A DNA stretch of 43,652 nt from Rhizophagus sp. LPA8_4_AMF (GCA_021464525.1 JADRCO010000205.1:1-43652), one strand, 5' to 3'; positions 16,801 to 33,527 are shown, counted from the first letter of the stretch. Notes: a model not told the origin generated them from the letters alone. Numbers and translations: made by a program.

Positions 16801-17340
16801 GGTAGAATCCTAGTTCAGAGTCCTAGTTCTCGAGAAATAGTAGATGTATTGACCGAAGCTGGGCGCCAAAAATATAACAAAAGAAGAAAGTTAGAAGAAA
16901 GTTTTGGGTCGGAAGAAGCGCAATGGGGATATTATGAGGATCCCGAACAAGTATGTAACTTTCCGGTCAAAAATATCACTTCGTTCAAATAAGATGTAAT
17001 ATTAATGATGCAACATTAAATGTCTTAGGTCGATGATTTGTTGAAATGGTTCAATGAAAAGGGCCAAAGAGAGTTACTGTTGAAAAAAGAAATAATTTCC
17101 CGCCTTTCCGATGTCAAATCAGGAATGGTTAAGAGAATGCAGGTAATGTAAATGAAGATAGCTAATGAAATTGTTAATTCATATTTATATCGTTTTTTAT
17201 TGATTTTTTTTTTATTTATTTAGGACATAGTTGCTTCGCGCAAATCTGCTGAAGTGCGTCGTAGTAGGCGGACTCAAGCGACAAAAGCATTACTTTCACA
17301 ACAGCCTTACATGAAGTGGTTTAACAAGTTTGCCAAGTAA
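13821..17340 (+). CDS. Itc1/Acf1-type subunit of an ISWI chromatin-remodeling complex (WAC-DDT-WHIM protein)
   Basis: Thirteen exons: 13821-13942, 14108-14280, 14374-14482, 14551-14766, 14839-15031, 15113-15425, 15495-15636, 15707-16061, 16130-16389, 16469-16607, 16669-16950, 17029-17142, 17224-17340, giving 844 aa in one frame. The N-terminal WAC-type region starts MPLYENKPLASPPEP and contains YLNRIAFYKKSHWQCAVTG, the DNA-entry domain of Acf1/Itc1. A Lys/Arg/Glu-rich segment follows (about 310-375). The DDT domain (about 405-465) contains QKYIGTFLMTWNFFTVFGKP. WHIM1 includes WECVLIGCLYQMGTYE and the WHIM2/3 part NPMGRDRFQNKYYYFDE and WGYYEDPEQVDDLL. These motifs read the linker and bind ISWI. 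No PHD or bromodomain, as in fungal Itc1. The exon 10 donor is GTGGGT, the only choice that keeps frame, and is the weakest call in the model. Confidence 0.9.
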
Positions 17341-17831
17341 GGCATTCATTTTTTTTCGTAAAAAGTTCATAAAAAAATAAAGAAAAAAAAGTTTAAAAAG
17401 TTAAAAAATTTAATTGAATAAAAACAAAAATAAAAAAGATTAACCAGAAGGAAACTGGGTTAAAAACCGGGTTGGAATCGCTCAATCGTCCCCAGGCTTG
17501 TGTCATCACCTCATCGTGGTGTCTGGGTGAACAGGAACTTCTTCCTGGCCAAGGATGATACGATTATTTGATTGTTTCAAAATGTAACCTTTATTTATAA
17601 AAAACTCGTCCCAAATATACCCTATTCGGAGAGCAAAATAAAGAATTTTTCATTTTTATTTAATACGATATATTTAAAAAAAATTTTTTCCCTCTTTTTT
17701 TCTCTCCCACATTTCCAACATTTCTTAAGCCTACTATACTAGGTGCTTAAATATGTGACATTATATATAGTATTTTCGTGTTTTCATGCGTTTTTCATTT
17801 TTATAATAATAAAAATTTTTATTGTTCGACA
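17341..17831. other. Convergent 3' region with a GC-rich structured island at ~17441-17560
   Basis: Both flanking genes end here. Within the AT-rich gap a ~120-bp block is strikingly GC-richer. It has a perfect 6-bp hairpin CAGGAA-cttc-TTCCTG (17532-17547), a second CACC...GTGGTG hairpin near 17506-17522, and GGTTGGAATCG at 17470-17480, which is a two-mismatch relative of a pol III B box. It could be a dispersed repeat (SINE-like) or a small RNA. It matches no snRNA, SRP RNA or 5S RNA that I recognise. Confidence 0.45.
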
Positions 17832-19544
17832 TTATGAATAATGCTCATTTTGAATTTCAACTTCTTCTAAACCGGTTACAACAACATTTGGGGAATTTGA
17901 AAGAATATTAAGGACCAGTTTAGCAGAATTTAAGACACAATCATTTATACTGATTCCCCAATAACTTGCACCAGTAACACTCAACCGATTTGCATAATGA
18001 TTTTTAATCGCATAATGAAGTTCTTTAAGTCTTGAATAATGACCAACATAATATTGTGGTATACAATTCTTCTGTATATCAACAAGATAGTAAAGTGGAG
18101 TAGAATAAATTCCAAGATGTTTTTCTAAAATTTCTATTGATTGTTGTAATAAAATTTCTTTCTTTGGAAAATCATCTTTTTCCGAAATAGAATTAAAATA
18201 GTGACCACCCATCATTATTGTTAATTTTGTATATGTCCTTGAAGGTTCATCTTGTAATGGCATAGCATTTGAATCAAATACTACACCAAGAACGTGATAA
18301 GGATTATGTGGTGTTGAATGTGGCATTAAATACCCAAATCCTTTAACTGGTAAAATTTTTGGGTGAGCATATGCTAAATTAATTGTTGCTACTGAAACTG
18401 ATGGATTATAGTTCAAATGAGGAAGTACATCCTTTTCAGGAAGAATATAATAAAGTGCTTGTGAAGGTAATGCACTAATTACATGATCAGCTTCATAAAC
18501 TGCTTCATTTGTGAAAATCTGACGAACACAAATATGGGAAAAAATAATAATTTCCTTTAATAATGGATTTTCTATACACGATAAAAAAATAAATCATCAT
18601 TTTTCTTACCTTTATATTTTCCCCGAATTCCAATTTTGTTACCTGATTATTCGTTTTTAATTGTACATTTTCCTTATTTTTCAAATCATTCACAATTGCT
18701 GATGATAATTGTTCTATACCATCTTTAAAAGAATAAAGACTAACATTTTTAAATATAGACAAAAAATCTTTATTTTCATCATTAATAATTTTTAATAAAT
18801 ATTTATCTTGTTGAGATAAAAACTCTTCTTTATTACTCATTAATAAACCTTTAATAACGGAACCATATTTTTGCTCTAGATTATATAATCTAGTAAAAGT
18901 TGATCTAATGGAAAGTTTATTTATATCACCCGCATAAATTCCGTGTATAAGTGCACTAATTAAAATATCAGAAATAGATTTATTAAATCTTCTTGAAATA
19001 AAGTCATGAATCGTTTCATCATGATAATTCCTCGCCGGTTTAATAAATGGTTCAAATAAAATTGATGGTATCGATTTTAATAAAAAATCATTCGTGAATA
19101 CAGATTTCATACTTGATAATAATGATGTTCCCGGTAGTTTTACTATTTTATCTGGATAATAGATAAAACGATCTTTAGCAGCGTCATCATCTTTTGTAAC
19201 AGCATGTAATGAAGGAATTAGATTCAATTTATTAACCTAAAAAAGAAAATTAGATATTAATTCTATGTTTATAATTTAAAATTTTAGAACAGTTATATTA
19301 TTTTGCTCACCATGTCTAATACGACAGAACCTCCTATTCCAATAGGTCTTAATGTTCTTGGACCTTGCTCAAAAAGTATTTTATGTTGACCAACTCTCTT
19401 ACTTTTTATCCACCCTCCAAATCTATTTGACCCTTCTAAAACTAATATTTTCGTTGTAGAAGATGCATAACGAGATAAATACCATGCGGCACTTAACCCT
19501 GATATGCCACCTCCTAATATTACAAAATTATTTGGTCTTGACAT
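17832..19544 (-). CDS. HEM14: Protoporphyrinogen oxidase
   Basis: FAD-dependent oxidase converting protoporphyrinogen IX to protoporphyrin IX, the penultimate haem step, at the inner mitochondrial membrane. Three exons on the minus strand: 19544-19311, 19236-18610, 18518-17832, all phase 0, 515 aa, typical length. The N-terminal dinucleotide-binding motif is VILGGGISGLSAAWYL, followed by LEGSNRFGGWIKS and EQGPRTLRP, which are family signatures. The middle membrane-binding part includes HDFISRRFNKSISDILISAL and GIYAGDINKLSIRS. The end has YVGHYSRLKEL and VTGASYWGISINDCV, the second FAD-binding segment. An upstream in-frame Met at 19583 would add MRRFKKKKKFISL, a basic stretch that could aid mitochondrial import. 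I chose 19544 because homologues start just before the FAD motif. It converges with the Itc1-like gene. Confidence 0.93.
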
Positions 19545-19725
19545 TAATGAGATAAATTTTTTTTTTTTCTTAAATCTTCTCAAATTTTTTAAATGTAAAT
19601 TATCACATTCTCTTAATTGTCACCGTTATCACTAACATCGCGTTCGCAAATTTATACTGAAACGATTTGATAATTGTTTACCATAAAGTTATTAAAAAAT
19701 TTTTTATTTTTTAAATAAATAATTA

Positions 19726-21294
19726 TTAACCAGGAATATGAGATGAGAAAGGTAATAATAAAATTTCATCATTAAAATAAGAAGAAAGTAAAGAAAATCC
19801 ATCAGATAAATCATTATCAATATATAATTTAAAATAACATTTTAAAGATTTTTTATAATCAATAAAATCTTTAATATTTTTAGGTAATAAATTCCACCAA
19901 CCAAATAATTCGAATTTTTTAATATTTAAACTACTATAATCTTTTAAAACTTTTAAAATATCATTTGAATAATCAATATCATTAATTTGAGGTTGAATAA
20001 TTGAATCAAATCTTAAAAAATTTAAATTTTTAAATAATTTACATAAATTCTTAGATTTTTTAAATGATTCAATATTTGTAATAACAATTGGTATATGTAA
20101 ATAAGTAAGATACTGATAATTTAATAATAATATAGCATCTAATAATAATAAATGATTATTATCACTAGTTTGCCAAGTTTCAATAGAAATATATTCTAAT
20201 CCACCATTATTATTATCATCATTGGTATCATAATAATTATTATTATCATTTACTGAATTTTTAATAATATAAATTAATGATTTAGTTAAAATAAAAGAAT
20301 TGAATTTTAAATATTTTAATTTAATAAATTTTTCATTTTTTAATTCTAAATTAAAAGGATTTTCAAATTCCAATTCTAAATATTCAAGATTAATAAAAAA
20401 TTTTTTAAATAAATTAAATATTATATCATTATTAGATAAAAATGATAAACCAAAAGATAAATTAAGTTCATTAATAGAATGTTGAATATTTATAAAATCA
20501 CTTAATTCATTTAATGATCCATCAAATTCATTATCTAATAATATGAAAGAACCAGGAATATTCATATTAAATGATTTAATATTTGTAATAATTGTATAAA
20601 GAAATTTAAAAATATTATTTGATGGATAAATATCAAAACATTGTTGAAAAGAATAATAAGTAGCTGAACATTCAAATTCTTTAATATTTGATAAAAATTC
20701 TTTAAATAAAATATTATAATTATCATTTAAATAAGTAAATGATGATAAAATTATTGTATTATTATCTTGAAATTTTGGATCAAAACATAATTTGATCACA
20801 TTTTTTGAATATTTCATAAAAATATATAATAAATTAATTAAAATTGGCTCAACTTTAATATCAGGTGACCAATTCTTTATAGTATTAATAATTCTATCAA
20901 TATCAAGACATTTTAAATATGTACTATAATTATATAATGGACTTTTATTTAAAGAATTAACAAAAATTTCTTTTTTTTTATCATCATCTTCCATAAAATA
21001 TAAATAAGAATTTAATAAATTTTCATATCTTCGGAATGTAACAGTACTTTCTTTCATTACATTTCCTTTAAGAGGATCTTTAGGATCCGAAATATTTTTA
21101 ACGGATGAAAAATTTTCTAATACATTAGAATCTATTGCTACCCAATTTAAATATCTGAACGGATTTTCCCATAAATAAGGGATTGCAATTTCATTCCATT
21201 GTCTATTTACCAAAGAACATGAGTAAATAGTTGGAATTTCTTTCAAATTTGAAAAAATTATTTGTAAGCAATCGGAATTTAATCCTTGACTCAT
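19726..21294 (-). CDS. F-box protein with Leu-rich C-terminal part
   Basis: A single uninterrupted frame of 522 aa from the Met at 21294. An in-frame Met at 21345 would add 17 hydrophobic/basic residues and is less likely, because the F-box normally starts a few residues from the N-terminus. The F-box is residues ~6-45 (LNSDCLQIIFSNLKEIPTI, then SLVNRQWNEIAIPYLWENPF), which binds Skp1 in SCF ubiquitin ligases. The rest is rich in Leu, Asn, Ile and Phe, with poorly regular Leu-rich repeats (NLEYLELEF, LKYLKFNSF, LNFLRFDS) and a poly-Asn/Asp tract (YYDTNDDNNN). Such intronless F-box genes are strongly expanded in Glomeromycotina. The target is unknown. Confidence 0.85.
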   Translation of the reverse strand: MSQGLNSDCLQIIFSNLKEIPTIYSCSLVNRQWNEIAIPYLWENPFRYLNWVAIDSNVLENFSSVKNISDPKDPLKGNVMKESTVTFRRYENLLNSYLYFMEDDDKKKEIFVNSLNKSPLYNYSTYLKCLDIDRIINTIKNWSPDIKVEPILINLLYIFMKYSKNVIKLCFDPKFQDNNTIILSSFTYLNDNYNILFKEFLSNIKEFECSATYYSFQQCFDIYPSNNIFKFLYTIITNIKSFNMNIPGSFILLDNEFDGSLNELSDFINIQHSINELNLSFGLSFLSNNDIIFNLFKKFFINLEYLELEFENPFNLELKNEKFIKLKYLKFNSFILTKSLIYIIKNSVNDNNNYYDTNDDNNNGGLEYISIETWQTSDNNHLLLLDAILLLNYQYLTYLHIPIVITNIESFKKSKNLCKLFKNLNFLRFDSIIQPQINDIDYSNDILKVLKDYSSLNIKKFELFGWWNLLPKNIKDFIDYKKSLKCYFKLYIDNDLSDGFSLLSSYFNDEILLLPFSSHIPG

Positions 21295-21345
21295 TTGTTT
21301 CAAATGTTTTAGGGGGGATTTTAAAAAAAAAAGGCAAAAGTTCAA

Positions 21346-22458
21346 ACGATTAAGTCGATCCTATACTTTTTTTTTTTTCGTTTATATTTTGAACTATGAC
21401 AATTATGGTATCCACCATTTGTTGCCACTTTTAAGTGTTACGTTTAAAAATTTCACACATTCGTGAAAATTCTAGTTTAAGTTTAAGCGCACGTGTTAAG
21501 CATACGTAAACCCAATTATTTTTGCTCCGGACAATCAATGTTTGTCCGACAAACGGTTTTAAACGGTAGAATTCATCCCCGGAAGAATTGATTTTTGTTT
21601 AGATGACCGAAATTTATCCGGATTTATAAGCCAATAGATTATGGTAGACGGATGAATTTTCACCCGTAATTTAAAATAAATAATACGATAATTATGATGC
21701 AAGGCTTCTTAGTTTTGCCGATTTTCTATTTCAAGAAAAGATGTCCTGGTCAAAAGAGACAGTAGATCAACACGACATAAAAAAATTATAACTGATGATT
21801 GATGACTGGGAAGAATTCTTCCATGCGGACATCATTATATTAGAAAAATTTTAGTTTTATTCTTTTCCAATTCTGTAACTATTAGTAAAGCATTAAACTG
21901 AAAAAAGTTCGTGTTTCTAAAAACAATTATTATAATTTGTTCATCTATCATCAGACAGAAATTAAATTACTTTATGCCAAAAGTTAACAATACGGAGAAA
22001 TGCGTAGTTTTTTATTTTATCAGATTAGAAATCATTGTATCACCCTAAAAAGGCATAAATACCCGAAGAATTATTCCTTTGTATACTAATTGTAAGAGAA
22101 GTTTGGAATAATTACCTCCTTCTACTCTTATAGTTTAAATTGTATGATATATTATATGCTTTTTTTTTTATTATTTTTTCTTCCGCTTCTTTTGAAAATA
22201 CTCTCACATTAATTTATTAAGTTTTTTTACAAAAGAAAAAGAGAAAAGAAAAATCAAAATTTCTTTTCGAATCTTTTTTTTTTAAAATTCTCTCGATTAA
22301 AAATTTTTTAATTTTTTTTTTAAAAAAAAATTGAATTGAATTTTTGTTCCCTACCATAATTACCATATTTGATATATTAATCAATTAGTGGATAATCATA
22401 TCTAACCAAACATAATATAGTCATATAATTTACTGCGCCATCACGTTATATAATAAAA
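21346..22458. promoter_or_regulatory. Divergent intergenic region F-box (-) / ABC transporter (+)
   Basis: 1.1 kb without a gene. 21557-21676 carries an imperfect inverted repeat: TTTTAAACGGTAGAATTCATCC at the left, and GGATGAATTTTCACCCG followed by TAATTTAAAA at the right. This may be a small MITE. Long T/A runs at 22160-22345 precede the ABC gene. No RNA gene seen. Confidence 0.4.
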
Positions 22459-27715
<5,257 letters not shown>

Positions 27716-28694
27716 AATATGAAAAAAAAATATATGATTTAAAATAATAACTATTTTTAAAAAGAGAATTGACGAGTTTACTAAAATATTCGATTAATTA
27801 TAGTGTTAATTATTCACCAACTTGATTGTAATACTGTAGTTTTATTTTCATTTTTATAATATAATTAATATTTAATGTATTTAATGAAAAAAGAAAATAT
27901 TTGTAGTATAGATAAATAAAATATGTGATTAAATAATAAGTCAAATAAAAAAAAAAATTAATTATGATCATCTCAATTCATATTTTTAATTCATGCTATT
28001 AAAGCTCATTTAAATTCTAGACGATTTATTATCATTATTCATATTATTTCAATTTACATTGAATTAAAAGTCGATTATAATATTTTTATCCCCTGGTAAA
28101 TTACAAACCCCGGCTCCATATTTCTTAAATGAGAAAGCACGTATTTTTTTTTATTTGGAAATTTGACACATTTTTAGTATAGTACTATACCATTCTTTTT
28201 TACTGCGCCGATATTAGTGTGATAAAAGATTTTCAAAGATAAATTATAATAACCAATAAACAATAAAAATAATTTGATATTTGGATTTCAGACTTTGAAA
28301 GGTTTAATTATTTAAGTAATTTAATAATCACAAATAAATTTGATATAATGATAAGGTTACAAATGTTTGGTTGAGCATTGCTTTCAATAGATCAAATTTG
28401 TTAATTAATGAATGATTAATGGAATGATATAAAATAGAAATTTTCTGTGATTCCCATGCACGACATTTCGGAATTAAGAACATTGTGGTCCGTTTTTCAT
28501 TATTTGTTAATGAATCACGATCTTCAATTGAAACGTTTTTTAAATTCTCAATAAAATCGATAAATTAAAAACCATATTTTAAAGAAATATGATTTAAAGG
28601 GATAAAGTTATAAAAAAATATGAAAACATATTAGAAAAAATAGAAAGATTATTAAAAAAAAAATGTTATTTCTGCCAAAAGGAAAAAAAAAGGG
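27716..28694. other. AT-rich intergenic region, no gene seen
   Basis: It holds the ABCC 3' flank, then about 900 bases with stops in every frame. No terminal repeats or RNA-like structure was found by eye. Confidence 0.5.
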
Positions 28695-28877
28695 TTATAA
28701 AAAAGAAGACAATCCGTTAAACAATTGATTTGCAAATGGATCATTTGTGTTTTGCCGAGGGAGTCTCTTCAATATATCATCATTAAATATACGTTTTTGA
28801 TGTTTTTGATGTCTCATTTTACGTCGGATTCTTCTCTGATGATTTTGAAAACTTCCGTATTGATTTGAAAAGCGCAT
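28695..28877 (-). CDS. Short Arg-rich protein, copy 1 of a local family
   Basis: 60 aa, intronless. The first half is strongly basic (QRRIRRKMRHQKHQKR). The second half is NDDILKRLPRQNTNDPF, then NQLFNGLSSFL and the stop. The same C-terminal pattern, N-D-x-L-[KR]-R ... QNTN ... Q-[LF]-F-N-[GR] ... F, recurs at 33528-33735 and 35373-35531, which is the main reason to believe it is (or was) coding. No signal peptide or membrane segment. I do not recognise the family. The basic N-terminus could bind nucleic acid, but that is a guess. Confidence 0.55.
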   Translation of the reverse strand: MRFSNQYGSFQNHQRRIRRKMRHQKHQKRIFNDDILKRLPRQNTNDPFANQLFNGLSSFL

Positions 28878-29279
28878 TTTTGTTAGTATTTTTTGTTATG
28901 CTTAACCTTTCTTTTTTATTGATAAGAAAAAAAAAAGGTTGGTTAATGAAGAAGAAGTTATGAAGGCTTAAATACTTTTTTTCGTTTATGTTTATTTTGA
29001 TATTTTTTGATATCGATAAACCGTTTTATTTTTTTTTAGGTTATTCAAATTATTACAAAACTCGCTCATTTTATCTGGGTGTTACACTGTTACCTTTAAA
29101 GACATGATTTAGAAATAATAATATTGATGGTTGATAAATGATATGGTTGTATTAATATCTTTATTTCATTTTTCAAAATGAGAAAAGATATGAAAATTTT
29201 ATTTAAATTTATTAATTTAGTATTACAATTCACAACATGATCTTTTTTTTTTATTATAATTTTCCAGGTTTTTTACAGT

Positions 29280-29430
29280 ACTCCGATTCTAGGTATTACA
29301 TGAGAAAAGTTAAACTGTAAAACTGATTGTTTTGAAAGTGCGTTATCGATATGAGACTCCGGTGATTGGTACTACGTGTGAAAGTCTAAACCGCAAACCT
29401 GATTGTTTAAAACTGCTTATCGAATAATCA
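29280..29430. repeat. Diverged tandem duplication, unit ~75 bp
   Basis: Unit 1 (29280-29354) and unit 2 (29355-~29430) share ACTCCG, GATT, GGTA-TAC-TG-GAAA, AAC-G-AAA-CTGATTGTTT and the ending TTATCGA in the same order, with roughly one change in four bases. Confidence 0.6.
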
Positions 29431-29550
29431 ATAAAACATTCATTTAAATGTCTTTTATTTACGGTATATTTATGTGTATTTTTAGAAAAATTTTTACTCC
29501 GGCACGTGTAAGATTCGCGTGATACTAAAAGAATTGGCTTATTGGCGTGA

Positions 29551-29636
29551 CGATAATGAGTACGATATGACCTCCATTGTATGTACGGTACAACGATAAT
29601 GAGTATGATATGACCCTCGTTGTGTATGGTATGGCA
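29551..29636. repeat. Tandem duplication, unit 43 bp
   Basis: 29551-29593 and 29594-29636 both begin CGATAATGAGTA-GATATGACC and continue with a TTGT/GTATG/GGTA pattern. They differ at only a handful of positions. Confidence 0.75.
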
Positions 29637-30344
29637 AATATCAGCTATACCGTATACTGTAGATTTTAATATGCCATTCTATATAAATTTTAATAATATT
29701 CTATTACAAATTTTGCACCATGAAATTGATTGATTCAGAAAAAAAAATATTTATTCTTTTTACCTAATCTCTCATCTAAATACCCTTACTCTAATCCCTT
29801 ACCACAATCCTATCAGCAGAAATGCCAACAAATACACCAATCTGCTAATTTTTGCCGAACATATTCTTTAATGATTGGAATTTTGTTGAAGCGGATATAA
29901 TATTATGCGGGATTAGAATGTACAGTAATTCATTTCTTAGCAAGTTCCCTGTGTTAGGACGATGCTTAATCATTTATATAATGAAAACATATTTAAGATT
30001 TTCATAAACTATACAAGTCAGTTATTTTTTTTGATATATATACACTGATGAGAAAGAAAATAACAAGTAATTAATATAATTAAACGGTTAGACAGATAAC
30101 AGATAACACACCATGATATTTCCTATATACCCATTTGTACGGCCGTACCTTATTTAATGCTTATATAATTTTTTATTTAATACCCGGACTGGAAAAAAAA
30201 ACGGAGTTAATTGACAAATATAACACTGCTATTGTAGCCGCCATGTTGCAGTTAGGTTTCGATATCTTTTTCTTCTCAGTTTAGTGTTACGATTCGGATT
30301 AAATCCACTTTTTGTGTTATTTTAATAAACGTATTTGAATTTTT

Positions 30345-30746
30345 TTAACCAATTTCTTTGATACACGGTTAATAACTGCACACACACATTTTTATATTTT
30401 TTTTATTTGTCTATTAGAATTTCTCATATAAATAGAACATAATTTAATAAAATATTACAATTTGTGGCTCACCAAATCAGATTATTTCAAAAAAATAGTA
30501 AAATATACAAGTTAAATATAGAATTAAAATAAGAATTAAGATAACCAAATTATTAATATTAACAATATGTCACCTCTTATGACATAAGTGTTTTTTAAGA
30601 TTTCCGTAAAATGGATTTTCAAATGGTAGACCAGGAATAATTCTTCTCAAAGAGGAAATATAAAATGATTAAATAAATATTTTATAGGTAATCCATCCTA
30701 TAATTCCTGACATAAAAGAGTAAATTAAAGAAATTAAATCGAGCAT
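30345..30746 (-). pseudogene. Cytochrome P450 remnant (two separated fragments)
   Basis: Minus strand. The start codon at 30746 opens MLDLISLIYSFMSGIIGWIT, the membrane anchor seen in the intact P450 at 38309-40376, then hits an in-frame TAA where the intact gene has Trp (IFIWPFY). It continues SFYISSLRRI-IPGLPFENPF. The second fragment (about 30345-30470) matches the part of exon 4 that reads VPLIRRIPLKTNQRF...ACQVISRVSKQLV, here with two stops and one frameshift (CAVINRVSKKLV). The exon 2-3 region and everything from the I helix on are missing. Confidence 0.8.
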
Positions 30747-31509
30747 TTTCTTTAATAATTTTTAAAAACAGCGTTCGGTGGAATCATGATTTGCCATGGG
30801 AATTAAATAATGCCGGCTGACATGATTGTTTTTTTTGTCAAATTTGTCAAGTATATTTTGGATATTTTTGGAATTCTCTATCTGCAAAAAAAAAAGAAAT
30901 AGTTTGGAAGAAAATCAAGTGACTAACTACAATTCATTAATATAAACTAAAATAAGTAATAACTATGGATTTGTTGAGGCTTAGACTAGAATGTTGCACT
31001 CACATCTTCCGGCCGTTCCATGTCCCTGTATATGACATCACTGCATCTGCTTTATCATTTTTTTTTCTATTCATAGCCATTTTAAAGTTTACCGGTTTGG
31101 GCGACAATATTAACGCTAAAACTTTCTACTATGTAGAACTATTGTAGAACTTGAATGTATTATATAGTTTATTGATGATGAAAATGTACTCCTTGGCACC
31201 TCTTTCAAGTTTTCTATTTGAATATTTGATCACAAGCAAAAATTGCTAAAAATAAAATATCCTAGATTTTTTTTTTAAAAAAGTCTTTAGAACCATTTTT
31301 TATTTTATCATCCAAAATGCTTGATAACATCAATATATATAATAATATAGAATTTAATTTCAAATCCAACATATTCGAGTGAATACAATCGACTTTACGT
31401 TCACCAAATATCGTAATAAATACTGGTCATTTCGTGACATGATTTTGACATGTACGCAGTATAAACATTATTTGTGAGATAGCATACTGTATACCCTATA
31501 CTGATACGA
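30747..31509. other. Flank of the P450 remnant, no gene seen
   Basis: A 60-codon open frame at 30965-31147 (+) starts MDLLRLRLECCTH and has one hydrophobic segment. It has no relative in the window and I do not support it as a gene. The rest is AT-rich. Confidence 0.4.
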
Positions 31510-31712
31510 CCCTGTAAAAAATTTGATCCGTGTTTTATCGTTTCATGTTTTTCCGTGAATGTATCATTTTCATGGAATCTATAACCTTATTATAAATAAT
31601 GGAAATTTTTCATCGAATATCCGTGAATGTATCATTCTCACGGAATTTTTACGAAAGACACGGAGAAATAATAGAAATAATGGAAATATTCGGATAAAAA
31701 TTTTTTATAAGG
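31510..31712. mobile_element. MITE copy 1 (CCCT...TCCG family)
   Basis: The left end CCCTGTAAAAAATTTGATCC and the right end (reverse complement CCTTATAAAAAATTTTTATC) are inverted repeats. The flanks show a CGA on each side (31507-31509 and 31713-31715), a possible short target duplication. Internally CCGTGAATGTATCATT occurs twice. The GATCCGTGTTTTAT block and the ends are shared with 37144-37329. Confidence 0.6.
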
Positions 31713-33527
31713 CGAAGGACTGCAAATATTACACAAAATGCGTACTACACGTGATGTAGTATATACAAGTATACAACAATAAAACATGTAACATCTAAAC
31801 AGCACTTACACCAATTTGAGGAATCCTCGTGCCGAAAAAATACGTATGCGTTATTATTATAGTGCAGTATGAATATATCATATCATCATATAGAAAATGA
31901 ATGTATTTCAACTAATAAGTAAATTAAAAGAATGTATATCAGATTTTAAATGATCGCAATACCACTATTTCAGCTATTTAGTTTCATAAATTGGTATAAT
32001 GTACCGTCGCAATTCATTCCCATGTATAATTTTCATATGTTCGTAAAAAGTTATTATTTATTTGAAGGATCTAATCCAAAGATTAAAGTTTCCACTAAAA
32101 ACTTTCTTAAAAACTTTTTTTCTTTAATCAATTTGATAATCATATGTTTTGTTTTGGTAGGAGGTTTCATAACCATTTTGTTATCATTTGCGTTTTAAAT
32201 TAAAATAGACAAGTTTGTGAGTCGTAGTTTCTTTTTTTGTATATGAATATTTCAATAAAGATTTTTTCATGCACTTATTATGTTGATCTCCTAGTGGACC
32301 GAGTTTAACCCTAATAATACTTTATTGGGAGAGGATATCGATTTTAGACCCATAGTTGTTTTTGGAAATAAAGTTTGACAAGTCTTAAAATATTATTTAT
32401 AATTTATTTGTTTGTCTGCAACTAATATTTTAAATGCATCTTCATTATCAAAACAAATTGAAGTATTAAATATGTTCTATTTTTAGAAAAAGATTAAAAT
32501 CATTTGGATCGAAAAAAATCATTTAAAGCTCTTATTTTCGTTGATTATATAAAAAATAAAGATCGTTAAATTATTCTCTTATTCTTTCTGTGTAATGACG
32601 AATTTAAAGTTTAAACGTTCGCAATCAAAATTTTTTCCGAATACATAACGTAATTAATAACGTATTTTCTTTTATGTAACACAACATATAGGAATCGTTT
32701 CTTATCGAGCGATGATGGCCTGATAAGTAACACCATGCGGAATCAAGTGATTACTAAAAGTCGATAAGCACGAAGATGTTGTTCGTTTACACTCTTCAAA
32801 TGATGATATCTAGAGCTAATAAAATTATTTTTTTTTTTAAAAAAAAAAATCTGTTCATATTTATTTGGGGTATTCTTTTCATTTAGTTCTTTGTAAATAA
32901 TATTTTGATTCTTTTTTAAAAATTCGGTTAAAGATTATTTTTGGTTTTTATGTAAAGACGATTGAATCTTCTGAGACGCGGATGCATCGTATCAATGAAG
33001 AATATTCTCATATGACAATTGGCAAAAATGTGTACATTACATGCATAATTATTTTATTGTTGAACAATTACATTTTCACTTAGAATGTGAAAATAATAAT
33101 TATGTGTTATCGGGACCTGCAGTAATCGTAAAAAACTTCTTTTCTTTAATATAATTAAATATATCTTAAATAAGCATTGCATTAATAAAGAATAGTTTTT
33201 GTACTACAGTTCAAAATCCTAACATCGTAAAATACAAGTATACAGGAAGATTGCACGTACCATGTTAATTATACTTCTCTATATTTTATTATAAACTATT
33301 TCTAGATTTAGGATTCATCAATAATTTTAGACATTAAAATCGATAAAATAATATGATTTTGTTAAATATTGTACAATATATTATCAGTTCAATTTTTTTT
33401 TTTTTAATTCCAATCGTATACGGGATTTTTGCAAAATGTTAAGAGATAATGAAATATGTATTTATATAGTCTCATCCGTTACTTGATTTTTTATTTATAA
33501 AATTTAGATATATTAATTACAACTAAA
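31713..33527. other. Long region without a supported gene
   Basis: The only notable open frame is 31950-32198 (+, 82 codons). Its C-terminal part (FFSLINLIIICFVLVGGFIT) would be a membrane helix. It has no recognisable family and weak start context, so it is not called. 32580-32800 is somewhat less AT-rich and carries no open frame. Confidence 0.4.

Larger units (their letters stand above)
28878..30344. other. Intergenic region with two local tandem duplications
   Basis: Besides the two tandem duplications (29280-29430 and 29551-29636), a 9-bp inverted pair TCTAATCCC / GGGATTAGA lies near 29791 and 29920. The 12-bp palindrome GTACGGCCGTAC is at 30137-30148. No gene seen. Confidence 0.45.

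Noticed and set aside
22446..22452. TATATAA as a TATA box for the ABCC gene
   Set aside because: Only a few bases upstream of the ATG, too close to act as a TATA box for this start.
30965..31147. 60-codon frame starting MDLLRLRLECC
   Set aside because: No family, no paralogue in the window, and no splice context. Unlike the Arg-rich family it lacks conservation.
31950..32198. 82-codon frame with a C-terminal membrane-helix-like end
   Set aside because: Phe/Ile/Leu-rich content is expected from T-rich DNA; no second line of evidence.
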